From Breoghania sp963678585 (GTDB lineage Bacteria > Pseudomonadota > Alphaproteobacteria > Rhizobiales > Stappiaceae): DNA of 64,000 nt. Location of the stretch: positions 2,542,001-2,606,000 of the forward strand of contig CAXXGA010000002.1 of assembly GCA_963678585.2 (NCBI GenBank). Reading direction: 5' to 3'. Positions 41,742 through 48,855 of this stretch are shown here, piece after piece. The notes under the pieces are model-generated. The model was given only the letters and a program-made list of their open reading frames with translations, was not told the origin of the DNA and made no database searches. How positions within the stretch are numbered: position 1 is the stretch's first letter; every line of letters starts with the position of its first letter. Made by a program: the position numbers and the translations under genes.

Positions 41742-41764
41742 GGCCGGCAGTCCCCCTGCCGGCC
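41742..41764 (+). terminator. Hairpin terminator after the YHS gene
   Basis: Perfect 9-bp stem GGCCGGCAG / CTGCCGGCC with a 5-nt loop starts nine bases after the stop codon. No U-tract follows, so it may depend on other factors. Confidence 0.65.
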
Positions 41765-41839
41765 GAAATCGTCTCAAGAACTCGCAACTCCCCACGCCCT
41801 GCGAAAACCCGTCCCCCGTCATGCACATCAATTCGGCTA

Positions 41840-41853
41840 TTGACGCGCATCAA
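41840..41853. promoter_or_regulatory. FNR/FixK-type operator upstream of the repeat-protein gene
   Basis: TTGAC-GCGC-ATCAA differs by one base from the consensus TTGAT-N4-ATCAA. It lies 126 bases before the ATG of the (S/P)GHGG-repeat gene and 90 bases after the preceding terminator. An FNR-type regulator is encoded 2 kb downstream, making oxygen- or redox-responsive control plausible. Confidence 0.55.
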
Positions 41854-41979
41854 TAAACGCCCCTGCGCACGTCAAGTTTCCGTAGCGCGACCGTCAATGC
41901 GCGCTCCCTCAGAACTGCAAGTATCCGCCAACGCCACTGAAAAGGTGACGGCTCGGAAGCAGCCCGAAGGGAGAATCTC

Positions 41980-42786
41980 ATGCACTCGTTCTCGCGCAAG
42001 ATAGCATTGGTCGGCGCGACGGCACTCGCCGCCAGCATGGCCGCCACGGCATATGCTCAAACCGGAGATTCCCCGGCAGGGCTGCGCGCAGCCGCCGCAT
42101 CCGCAGCTTGCCAAGCGGCATTGGCCGCAAACACTGAGGAAGCCCTACGCGAGTTCCTCAGCAAGTACCCCGCCGCGCATACGGCCTGCAACGCATTGGC
42201 CATGACCGCAAGCCCTTCCTCACCTTCGAACACGGACAGGGGTGACGATAACGAACGTGGCGGGTTGGCCGGCCTCATGTCTGGCGGTTCCAGCAATTCC
42301 GGCAGTTCGTCGAATGGTCACGGCCACGGTCATGGCCACGGCGGTCATGGCCACGGCGGTCATGGTCACGGCGCGCCGGGCCATGGTGGATCAGGTCACG
42401 GTGGACCGGGTCACGGTGGACCGGGTCACGGTGGATCGGGCCATGGCGGATCGGGCCATGGCGGATCAGGTCACGGCGGATCAGGTCACGGTGGATCGGG
42501 CCATGGCGGTTCGGGCCATGGTGGATCGGGCCATGGCGGATCGGGTCATGGTGGATCGGGTCACGGCGGATCGGGCCATGGCGGTTCGGGCCATGGTGGA
42601 TCGGGCCATGGCGGATCGGGTCATGGTGGATCGGGTCACGGCGGATCGGGTCACGGCGGATCGGGCCATGGTGGACCGGGCCATGGTGGATCGGGCCATG
42701 GTGGATCGGGTCACGGTGGATCGGGTCATGGCGGATCGGGTCATGGCGGATCGGGCCATGGTGGATCGGGTCACGGCGGACGTTAA
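41980..42786 (+). CDS. Secreted His/Gly-rich pentapeptide-repeat protein
   Basis: 268 residues with GGGAGA upstream. A Sec signal (KIALVGATALAASMAATAYAQ) is followed by a helical segment with two Cys (AACQAALAANTEEALREFLSKYPAAHTACNAL, ~43-71), a Ser/Asn/Gly linker, a GHGHGHGHGGHGHGG stretch, and then about 27 tandem copies of (S/P)GHGG to the end. His at every fifth residue is ideal for multivalent Zn, Cu or Ni binding; a structural or adhesive Gly-rich role is an alternative. The two Cys could form a disulfide. The coding repeat also opens long spurious frames on both strands. An FNR-like box lies upstream. No homologue is recognised by name. Confidence 0.85.
   Translation: MHSFSRKIALVGATALAASMAATAYAQTGDSPAGLRAAAASAACQAALAANTEEALREFLSKYPAAHTACNALAMTASPSSPSNTDRGDDNERGGLAGLMSGGSSNSGSSSNGHGHGHGHGGHGHGGHGHGAPGHGGSGHGGPGHGGPGHGGSGHGGSGHGGSGHGGSGHGGSGHGGSGHGGSGHGGSGHGGSGHGGSGHGGSGHGGSGHGGSGHGGSGHGGSGHGGSGHGGPGHGGSGHGGSGHGGSGHGGSGHGGSGHGGSGHGGR
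42376..42780 (+). repeat. 15-bp tandem repeat array encoding (S/P)GHGG
   Basis: About 27 contiguous copies of a 15-bp unit (consensus GGTCACGGCGGATCG and GGCCATGGTGGATCG variants). Variation is almost entirely at third codon positions (CAT/CAC, GGT/GGC, GGA), while the protein is nearly invariant apart from occasional Ser-to-Pro. Such arrays are prone to copy-number change by slippage or recombination. Confidence 0.9.
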
Positions 42787-42856
42787 GAACGCCTGATGTT
42801 GAACAGGAAGTCGGATTGAAAGCCGCAGAACAAACCGACCGGCCGGTTCAACTGAA

Positions 42857-42878
42857 AGGGGCGGCACACCCCGCCCCT
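42857..42878. terminator. Hairpin between convergent genes
   Basis: Perfect 8-bp stem AGGGGCGG / CCGCCCCT with a 6-nt loop, 70 bases after the repeat-protein stop. It probably serves the plus-strand gene and perhaps the convergent COG3904 gene. The rest of the 289-bp spacer 42787-43075 shows nothing else. Confidence 0.55.
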
Positions 42879-43075
42879 CGCCCGCAACTTGAGCACGAAT
42901 GGCCGCCCGGCGTGAGCGCAGATCGTTCCACCGAAATGCGTGCGCCAATGCCCCGCCAGTTCAAGGGAGGAGTTGCGGAAGAGGCAGTCGCGTCGACAAG
43001 GTCGACATCGACTTGGGCGCGGCTGCCTGTCTTGCGGTGGAATTTATGTATTGCGGACGAATGACACGGGGAGGA

Positions 43076-43525
43076 TCAACACTCGGGAATGAAACGCCGC
43101 GCGTAGGAATAGGGCATCGTCTTCAGACTGGACGTCAAACCGCCGTTCTTGCGTATCCAACTGCGCACCCAGCCGGGATAGCTCTTGAGCATATAGTTGC
43201 GTGCAACCGCGGCCTCCCGGCGTGCAACCCCGTAAGGCAGATGGAAACCGAACGCGGAATGAGGTCCGACACAGACCTGCCGGGACGAAAGCCCGAGATA
43301 GAGCGTGCAGGCGGAATCGCAGCGGCCAAGAAAACGCACGAGCCCCTTTTCTCGCTCGATCTTCTTCTTCGCCAGCGCGTATCTGACAATCATTCCGCCA
43401 TGATCGGAACGGATCGTAACGACCTTACGCTCGGAAGTTCTCCCATGCGGAGACAACGAAGAGGCATGCGCCGCGACCGCGCCCAGGCAGAGCGCCGCGA
43501 CAACCCCCCATCTGATCAAATTCAT
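43076..43525 (-). CDS. COG3904-like periplasmic protein (ClpP/crotonase-type fold)
   Basis: 149 residues with a Sec signal (GVVAALCLGAVAAHAS) and GGAAGGTCC upstream. The core matches small alphaproteobacterial COG3904 proteins: VTIRSDHGGMIVRYALAKKKIE, then RFLGRCDSACTLYLGLSSRQVCVGPHSAFGFHLPYG. The Ser in the C-D-S-A-C motif and the following His are placed like the catalytic residues of ClpP-type serine peptidases, but activity has not been established for this family. It ends in an exposed Cys (RRFIPEC). Confidence 0.75.
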   Translation of the reverse strand: MNLIRWGVVAALCLGAVAAHASSLSPHGRTSERKVVTIRSDHGGMIVRYALAKKKIEREKGLVRFLGRCDSACTLYLGLSSRQVCVGPHSAFGFHLPYGVARREAAVARNYMLKSYPGWVRSWIRKNGGLTSSLKTMPYSYARRFIPEC

Positions 43526-43723
43526 GCGTGGACCTTCCTCAGAGAGCGGAAATCAGCAATCTCGCCCTCTGTCGAGACGATTGAGGATCGCCTCCAGTTT
43601 TATGGAACGAAACTTAATAAATATAATATATGTCCCAAATTAGCACGCGCGACCTTTTGATGAAGGCACATGTGCCCGCCATGCACAAAGAACTGACGCT
43701 GGAAAGAAGCGGGACCGGATGAC

Positions 43724-43760
43724 GAAAACGCCCGCCGGTCTCTCATGGACGGGCGGGCGT
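43724..43760 (-). terminator. Intrinsic terminator of the FNR-type regulator gene
   Basis: On the minus strand a 9-bp stem ACGCCCGCC / GGCGGGCGT with a 15-nt loop is followed directly by TTTTCGTC, 54 bases after the regulator's stop. The remaining spacer to 43526 is AT-richer and contains no gene. Confidence 0.7.
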
Positions 43761-43813
43761 GAATGGAGGGTCTATCCGACTGTCGGCGCTGACGGTCGGG
43801 CTCATCAGGAGCA

Positions 43814-44608
43814 TCAGATCCGCTGCGTGACTTCCGCCGTAAGCGTGCGGTGCCCGTTCGACAGTATCTGCAATTCGTCTCCGCTGTCGGCGGCGATCCG
43901 GGCGAGCTTGGCCACATCGCAAATCAGAACGCCGCCCCGCTCCAGCCTTTCCAGAACCCGCATGTCCAGCAGTTGATGAAAGCTGCGGCACAAGGTTTCT
44001 CGCGTCGTCCCGAGATAGGCGGCGAGGTCTCCCCTTGGCACCGGCACATTCAGCCTGACGGCCCGGCAGTCCTGCGCAGAATCCAGATCGCGATCCAGAT
44101 CGCGGCTCGCCAGCGCATAAAGATAGCCCGCCAGCCGTTGCATGACCGTCCGCCCGCTGAAAAGCGTCAGCCATTCCTGAACCTCCTCCGCCTGTCCCTG
44201 TGTCAGTTCCAGCGCGCGGTAGGCCACCTCCCCACGCTCTCTCGCAACCCGCATGAACGTCCGGCGCGGGATCATGCAAAGGCAGACCCGCGACGCCGCC
44301 TCATACGCAAAACGCGAGTGCGCCCCGATCACGCTTCCGATCATGCCGCCGGCCTCCAGCAACCCCACAACGACATGGCGGGCGTCGCGGGTCGTGTTCA
44401 CCAGCTTCACAACACCAGACTGGATCACGCAGACATGCGTGATCGGATCCCCCTGAATGACGATCGTGGAGCCCGTGGGAAAAACCGCGGTTGTGGATGC
44501 TCCGGCCAAAGCGGACAGCGCCGCGTCGCTGGCATATCTGCACGGACCGGTGTTTCTGGCGGGGCAGGCCTGACATTTGGAACTCGCCTGCGCTGCATAC
44601 GCTCCCAT
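43814..44608 (-). CDS. Crp/Fnr-family regulator with N-terminal Fe-S cysteine motif
   Basis: 264 residues from ATG at 44608 (GGGAG eight bases upstream). The N-terminus has C12-x2-C15-x7-C23 (KCQACPARNTGPC), and a further Cys pair is in RVCLCMIPRR, the pattern of FNR/FnrN proteins that hold an oxygen-labile [4Fe-4S] cluster. The cyclic-nucleotide-type beta-roll and dimerisation helix follow. The HTH (RGDLAAYLGTTRETLCRSFHQLLDMRVLERL) keeps Glu and Arg of the FNR recognition helix E-x-x-S-R, but with Cys for Ser. It should act under low oxygen; the FNR box at 41840 is a candidate target. Confidence 0.9.
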   Translation of the reverse strand: MGAYAAQASSKCQACPARNTGPCRYASDAALSALAGASTTAVFPTGSTIVIQGDPITHVCVIQSGVVKLVNTTRDARHVVVGLLEAGGMIGSVIGAHSRFAYEAASRVCLCMIPRRTFMRVARERGEVAYRALELTQGQAEEVQEWLTLFSGRTVMQRLAGYLYALASRDLDRDLDSAQDCRAVRLNVPVPRGDLAAYLGTTRETLCRSFHQLLDMRVLERLERGGVLICDVAKLARIAADSGDELQILSNGHRTLTAEVTQRI

Positions 44609-45001
44609 GACCGGAACTCCCTGTACTGAACGCAGCAAGGTCTCTTCGCGCCGCCCCAAGCCCTGTTCGCTCGCCCCAGCCTTACGAACCTTCGGTGCAG
44701 CACCGTGTCCTACGGCATGACGAGCCGTTGCCCGACGTCAGAAAGATACCTTGACCACGACGCTGCCTCAGCCGGTTCGTGCCTCCCGCCCCCACCTTCG
44801 GCCAGCGCCTGAACGCCACATCGTTACTCCATAAGCGGCTTGATCGAGCGCCGTTTACGTATCATTAATTATATCCAGCCAAACGGCGGCGGTTTGTATC
44901 GAAATGAATCAGGCGCAGAAGCCACGCCGTACGATCTGGTGAAGTGCCGCTTCTATTCCCGTAAATGCATGTCGGGGCATTATTTTCGGGGCAACAACAA
45001 C
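44609..45001. other. Divergent spacer between the FNR-type and response-regulator genes
   Basis: 393 bp. In-frame codons upstream of 45002 (from a TTG at 44840) have no family features. AT-rich sequence TATCATTAATTATATCC (44859-44875) could hold a -10 element for the plus-strand regulator. No tRNA-like fold was found. Confidence 0.4.
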
Positions 45002-45802
45002 ATGCTGAGGAACTGTCAGGCACCTGAGCGGAGGCCGCACGCAGTCGTCGTTGAAACCGACGCCGAGATGCGAAGAACGCTGCGGCACTGCCTGGAACAG
45101 GAAGGATATTGGGTCAGCGAGGCTTCCAGCCGGGAAGAGTTGCAGGCGAGGCTGAAAGCCAGTCCGGCCACTTTCATCACGCTGGCTCTCAAACTCTCTC
45201 CGGACGACGGCCTCGCCGTGGCGCGCGAAGTCCGGGCCGTTTCCGACGTGCCGATCATCATGATCTCCGACAAGGGCGACCCGCTCGATCGCGTCGTCGG
45301 GTTCGAGGCGGGGGCGGACGACTACATCGTCAAGCCGTTCGACGTGCGTGAAGTGCTTGCGCGCGTGCGCAACGTGCTCCGCCGCCATTACCGGGCAACC
45401 ATCCTGGAGCGCCCACTCGAAACCGGCGGCATAGAGCATTACCTCTTCGACGGCTGGATACTCGATTGCTGCCACCGCATCATCGTGTCGCCTTCGGGAA
45501 ACATCAGCCACCTCACCGCATCGGAATTCAAGCTCCTCACGGTCTTTGTCGAAAACGCGAACCGCGTACTGACCCGCGAGGAGATCGTCGCCCTCATGAA
45601 CGGCCCGAGCTGGTTCGCGAACGGCCGCATCGTCGACAACCGGGTCGGCCGCCTCCGGCGCAAGCTGGAAAGCGTCGACGGCGGCTATGACATGATCAAA
45701 AGCGTGCGGGGCGAAGGCTATATTCTGGCCGCGCAGATCACACCGGCCCTTCCGAAAGAACCGGCAGGCTACCGACACGAGCACCTGCGCGGGAACGCGT
45801 GA
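45002..45802 (+). CDS. OmpR-family response regulator with atypical receiver (phospho-Asp replaced by Ala)
   Basis: 266 residues from ATG at 45002, the first start giving a normal receiver length. Residues 12-125 have the CheY fold: VVVETDAEMRRTLRHCLEQEGYWVSEA, VPIIMISDKGD with Ser89, and GADDYIVKPFD with Lys111. The acidic pocket is degraded (Glu18-Thr-Asp20) and the position of the phospho-acceptor Asp holds Ala62 (TLALKLSPDDG, where LDLxLPxxDG is usual). The C-terminal winged helix is intact (HLTASEFKLLTVFVENANRVLTREEIVALM...IVDNRVGRLRRKLE...MIKSVRGEGYIL). It should bind DNA without Asp phosphorylation. No histidine kinase gene is adjacent. Confidence 0.88.
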   Translation: MLRNCQAPERRPHAVVVETDAEMRRTLRHCLEQEGYWVSEASSREELQARLKASPATFITLALKLSPDDGLAVAREVRAVSDVPIIMISDKGDPLDRVVGFEAGADDYIVKPFDVREVLARVRNVLRRHYRATILERPLETGGIEHYLFDGWILDCCHRIIVSPSGNISHLTASEFKLLTVFVENANRVLTREEIVALMNGPSWFANGRIVDNRVGRLRRKLESVDGGYDMIKSVRGEGYILAAQITPALPKEPAGYRHEHLRGNA

Positions 45803-46039
45803 AATCCGCCAAATGCGCACCACGGGAACACGCCAGGCTGCAACCGCAACCGCGCAATGCGGCTGCGTATCCAGCCCGTCATCGCAACTTGGGCCGGAAG
45901 TCTCGATCATCCTGCGAACCGAGGTCGCAGAGCGGTGCAGGTCGGGTTCGCAGCTGTCGTCGAACTCCACCTCAAGCCTTTCCGATCCCTGTGATATAAG
46001 CCCCTCTTGCAAAGGGGCAGATCATGAGAGAGGCGGCGT

Positions 46040-46690
46040 ATGAGCTTGTGGGCTGATTTTCAGAACAACACCGGACGGCTAATTCACAAGCCGAAACATT
46101 ACCTTCCCATCTACGAGAGACATCTCGCACGGTTTGTGAGCCAAACCGTTACGCTTTTCGAGATCGGCTGTGGACACGGCGGATCCGTTGCGATGTGGAA
46201 ACGATTTCTCGGTCCCAACGCTCGGATCGTCGGCATCGACATCCGTGAGGAATGTACTGCCTTTGAAGAGAATCAGATCTCAATCCGCATCGGGAGTCAG
46301 GCCGACACCCGATTTCTTGGCAAGCTGGTATCCGAGTTCGGCCAGCCCGACATCGTGATCGACGACGGCAGTCACCAGATGAGCCACATCCGCGCAACAT
46401 TCGACTTCCTCTACCCGAAGACCGATCAGCGAGGCGTTTACATCGTCGAGGATCTGAACTTCGCCTACAATCCCAATCTGGGCGGCGGTTATCGCGAGCC
46501 GCGTTCGTTCATTGAATACGGCAAGGAACTGATCGACCGTCTACATGCCAGATACACGGACGAGGTTGCGGAGGACGAATTTACACGCACCACGCTATCG
46601 ATGCATGTCTACGATTCAATGATCATTTTCGAGCGCGGCCGACACGATCCGACAGTCCACCTGCATCGCGGCCGACAGCCGCCCAAATAG
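46040..46690 (+). CDS. Class I SAM-dependent methyltransferase (MycE/CmcI-like)
   Basis: 216 residues, AGAGAGG upstream. SAM-binding motif I is LFEIGCGHGGSVAMWKRFLG, motif II VGIDIREEC. IVIDDGSHQMSHI and GVYIVEDLNFAY match metal-dependent sugar/macrolide O-methyltransferases of the MycE/TylF/CmcI type, in which the D-D and E-D acidic residues bind Mg2+. The last 68 bases overlap the 3' end of the convergent FkbH-like gene. The substrate is unknown; with an FkbH-like neighbour, a surface polysaccharide or small secondary metabolite is conceivable. A short hairpin GCCCCT...AGGGGC (46000-46018) lies in the leader. Confidence 0.85.
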   Translation: MSLWADFQNNTGRLIHKPKHYLPIYERHLARFVSQTVTLFEIGCGHGGSVAMWKRFLGPNARIVGIDIREECTAFEENQISIRIGSQADTRFLGKLVSEFGQPDIVIDDGSHQMSHIRATFDFLYPKTDQRGVYIVEDLNFAYNPNLGGGYREPRSFIEYGKELIDRLHARYTDEVAEDEFTRTTLSMHVYDSMIIFERGRHDPTVHLHRGRQPPK

Positions 46691-48419
46691 CGTCGGGAAG
46701 TCTCATCCTGCGCAACCATCCAGAATGCTCTGCCTGCAAGCGCGGCCTGTCGGCTTCGTGATCCGATATCCGATCCCGGATCGCATCCGCAATCTTCTTG
46801 TAACCATGCCGATTGAGATGCTCTCCGGCAACGACATCCTCTCGCTCGATGAGGGTATCGATGTCGATCGCATAGACGTCATCGTTCCGCGCCGCAGCCG
46901 CATCGCAGAAGCGGTTATATGCGGCCCGGATCGCCTCACCGTACGGGCCGGGGTTGTGGAACGTGTTCTGTTTCAAAAGGAAGACCGGTGACGTTTGCTT
47001 CTTGCGATTCATGATAGCCCTGAACACGCGCTTCAGCATCTTCACCCGTGCCCTGGTGCCAATTGCCACATTCCGGATCTTGCCGGTTTCGAACAACTCG
47101 GGCCGGCTTTTCTCAAGCCACTCGAAGTTCGGCAGTATCTGTCGCAACAACAGCCCGTCGGCGGTCTTGATATAACGGCCGCCGAGGAGCCCGCCGAGCG
47201 AAAGCAGCAGGGCGTCGGCGGAGCCGAGATCCTGTTGTAAAGCGTGATAGTCAGCCCCGCGCCACGCGGGAAGATCGGTGAGGATCGTGGAACGGTCCAC
47301 CCGTTCTGCATCGCTCAGGATGAGGCCCGGACAGTCGGAACGGATCATCAGGCCATCGCGCGCATAATTCACATACTCCGCCACATTCGGCCCGAAAAAC
47401 GCGCTCACCTGAAGCAATTCGCACGATCCGAGAAGGAAGAGACGTTCTTCCCGCTCGCAAGTCCCCGGCCCCTCAGCGCCTGTCTCGTCAGAGATCCGAA
47501 TCCAGTCAATCGAGGGGTATGCCGACAGGTCTCCCGAAACCGGCTCGGCAATAGTGATCTCCGGCCTGCCAAGAAAGTCGTAGACGAACTGCTCGACCCC
47601 CATATTCATCACCCGGCACGAGAAGACGAAATGAGCGAGCCGTGAACCGAGATAATTCTTGCGCAGGAGATAGAACCCGACGATCCCGTAATCGCCGTAG
47701 TCGTCACGGCACCGGATGCACGCCGCAGAGGTGCCGAATTTGGCGAGAAGCGCCAGCAATTGCGCCCGCGCACCCGCATCCTCCAAGCGCACCTTCGTGA
47801 AATTGAGTTGATTGGTTCGCTCGATCAACTCCAAGACGCGATCCAGATTGGCATCGATGTCATGATCAAAGGAGATCCGGATATTGCAGCTGCGCAGGAA
47901 ATCCGCGTTCCCCACCTCGTGCCCGGCCCGAGCCCCGATCTTTTTTTCGATCAGCTTGTATTGGTTCAGTCGGCTCAGCGAAGAGTCGTCCTTCCCGACC
48001 AGACCTGGCAAGTTCAGCAGCCCCGGCAGCACCTCCTCCGGAAGGGCCGTCTGCAGGCTTGCGTTGAAAAACTCCGCCTCCGACAGATTAACCGGGTTGT
48101 CGTCTATAAAGAGACAATTGTCGGCTCTCAGCCCGAAATCGGCAATCAGTGCAGCAATGGTTTCGCCCTTCGGCGCCCACGCAATTCGAGGCATGACGAA
48201 ATAGTCCCAAACGCCCAGATCGCGTAGCGCCTTCTCAGCGGCTCCATGGTCGTTTTTGGACACAATGGTCGACAGGATGCCGCGACGCGCAAGCGTCTCC
48301 ACCATCGAAATATTGGCAGCAATCGGCGTGATACCCTCCTCCGACAACGTGCCCTGCCAGAAGGTCTCGTCGAGATCCCAAATTATCAACTTTACGGTTC
48401 TGATGCCGTCGAGAGCCAT
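46623..48419 (-). CDS. HAD-IIIC/FkbH-like protein with rearranged domains
   Basis: 598 residues. The N-terminal ~160 form a HAD domain: IIWDLDETFWQGTL (catalytic Asp-x-Asp), TIVSKND (Ser motif) and CLFIDDNPVNL. A GNAT-like region of FkbH type follows (~165-290: FTKVRLEDAG...DDYGDYGIVGFYLLRKNY...HFVFSCRVMNMGVEQFVYDFL). The C-terminal half looks SGNH-hydrolase-like: LFLLGSCELLQVSAFFGPN, and near the end LNRHGYKKIADAI with a D-x-x-H-like site. Classical FkbH proteins activate glycerate onto a carrier protein; no carrier protein is nearby, so a modified polysaccharide or lipid-like role is possible. GGATG lies upstream of the start. Confidence 0.8.
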   Translation of the reverse strand: MALDGIRTVKLIIWDLDETFWQGTLSEEGITPIAANISMVETLARRGILSTIVSKNDHGAAEKALRDLGVWDYFVMPRIAWAPKGETIAALIADFGLRADNCLFIDDNPVNLSEAEFFNASLQTALPEEVLPGLLNLPGLVGKDDSSLSRLNQYKLIEKKIGARAGHEVGNADFLRSCNIRISFDHDIDANLDRVLELIERTNQLNFTKVRLEDAGARAQLLALLAKFGTSAACIRCRDDYGDYGIVGFYLLRKNYLGSRLAHFVFSCRVMNMGVEQFVYDFLGRPEITIAEPVSGDLSAYPSIDWIRISDETGAEGPGTCEREERLFLLGSCELLQVSAFFGPNVAEYVNYARDGLMIRSDCPGLILSDAERVDRSTILTDLPAWRGADYHALQQDLGSADALLLSLGGLLGGRYIKTADGLLLRQILPNFEWLEKSRPELFETGKIRNVAIGTRARVKMLKRVFRAIMNRKKQTSPVFLLKQNTFHNPGPYGEAIRAAYNRFCDAAAARNDDVYAIDIDTLIEREDVVAGEHLNRHGYKKIADAIRDRISDHEADRPRLQAEHSGWLRRMRLPDAIWAAVGRDAGGLSDRVGRARK

Positions 48420-48544
48420 ATTTCATCCGCAGCCGGTATGAAAATTCGCTTACGCCCCCCAAAACACATGCCGCTGCGTTTCGCCCCGAGGCCATAGATC
48501 TATATTCTTATAACCGCACTTCTTCGCAACATGAAGAACTACCG

Positions 48545-48795
48545 CGCATTTCGTGATCTGGGTATACGTTACAAGAGAATTCAGGCTCTTCTTGTAGAAC
48601 TCGCCAGGATAGGCGTCGTCGCGAACGAAGGCTGTGTTGGCCGGAGCGTAACCGGCATTCTCAACTATAAGCTTCTGGCCGACGGGGCGGTCACGCAGGC
48701 GATATCGTCCCACGAAAGCAATGTGCGGCGGATCGATCCGGATATGCGGATTGGCGTCGTCGACCCAGATGACGGCCGGCGCCGTTGACGTGGCG
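48545..48795 (-). pseudogene. Internally deleted, frameshifted remnant of a sugar-ABC substrate-binding-protein gene
   Basis: Two blocks match the intact solute-binding-protein gene at 51539-52786. Block 48545-48710 aligns with about 51690-51860 of the intact gene (for example TTCTTGTAGAACTCGCC, GGCGTCGTCGCGAACGA and TTGGCCGGAGCGTA are shared). Block 48740-48795 aligns with its 5' region near 52690-52742 (GCGGATTGGCGT..TCGACCC..AT). The intervening ~830 bases are missing. A one-base deletion (GTGACCG-CCCCGT versus GTGACCGGCCCCGT) shifts the frame. A 121-codon frame across it is therefore not a functional protein. Confidence 0.85.
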
Positions 48796-48805
48796 TCGCC
48801 CATCG

Positions 48806-48828
48806 CCTGCCGCACCTTGTGCGGCAGG
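48806..48828. terminator. Hairpin downstream of the sodium:solute symporter gene
   Basis: Perfect 10-bp stem CCTGCCGCAC / GTGCGGCAGG with a 3-nt loop, 27 bases beyond the symporter stop on the minus strand. No U-tract is obvious, but stem strength and position suggest a terminator. Confidence 0.6.
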
Positions 48829-48855
48829 GCATTTCAGGTCAGGGCTCTTTGAGCG

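Noticed and set aside
42376..42780. CRISPR-like repetitive array
   Set aside because: Units are contiguous 15-mers with no spacers and lie in a coding frame; no cas genes.
42242..42948. Long frames on both strands across the repeat (MVDRVTADRAM-type and MTRSTMARS-type translations)
   Set aside because: By-products of the 15-bp repeat, which keeps several frames open; only the frame with a signal peptide and Shine-Dalgarno is credible.
44660..45001. tRNA or small RNA in the FNR/response-regulator spacer
   Set aside because: No cloverleaf, T-loop GGTTCRANYCC match or clear terminator was found.
46000..46018. Riboswitch-like hairpin upstream of the methyltransferase
   Set aside because: Only a 6-bp stem and no recognisable aptamer consensus; noted in the gene entry only.
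48450..48815. 121-codon minus-strand frame as a real gene
   Set aside because: Covers a deleted, frameshifted copy of the substrate-binding-protein gene and starts inside a terminator stem.
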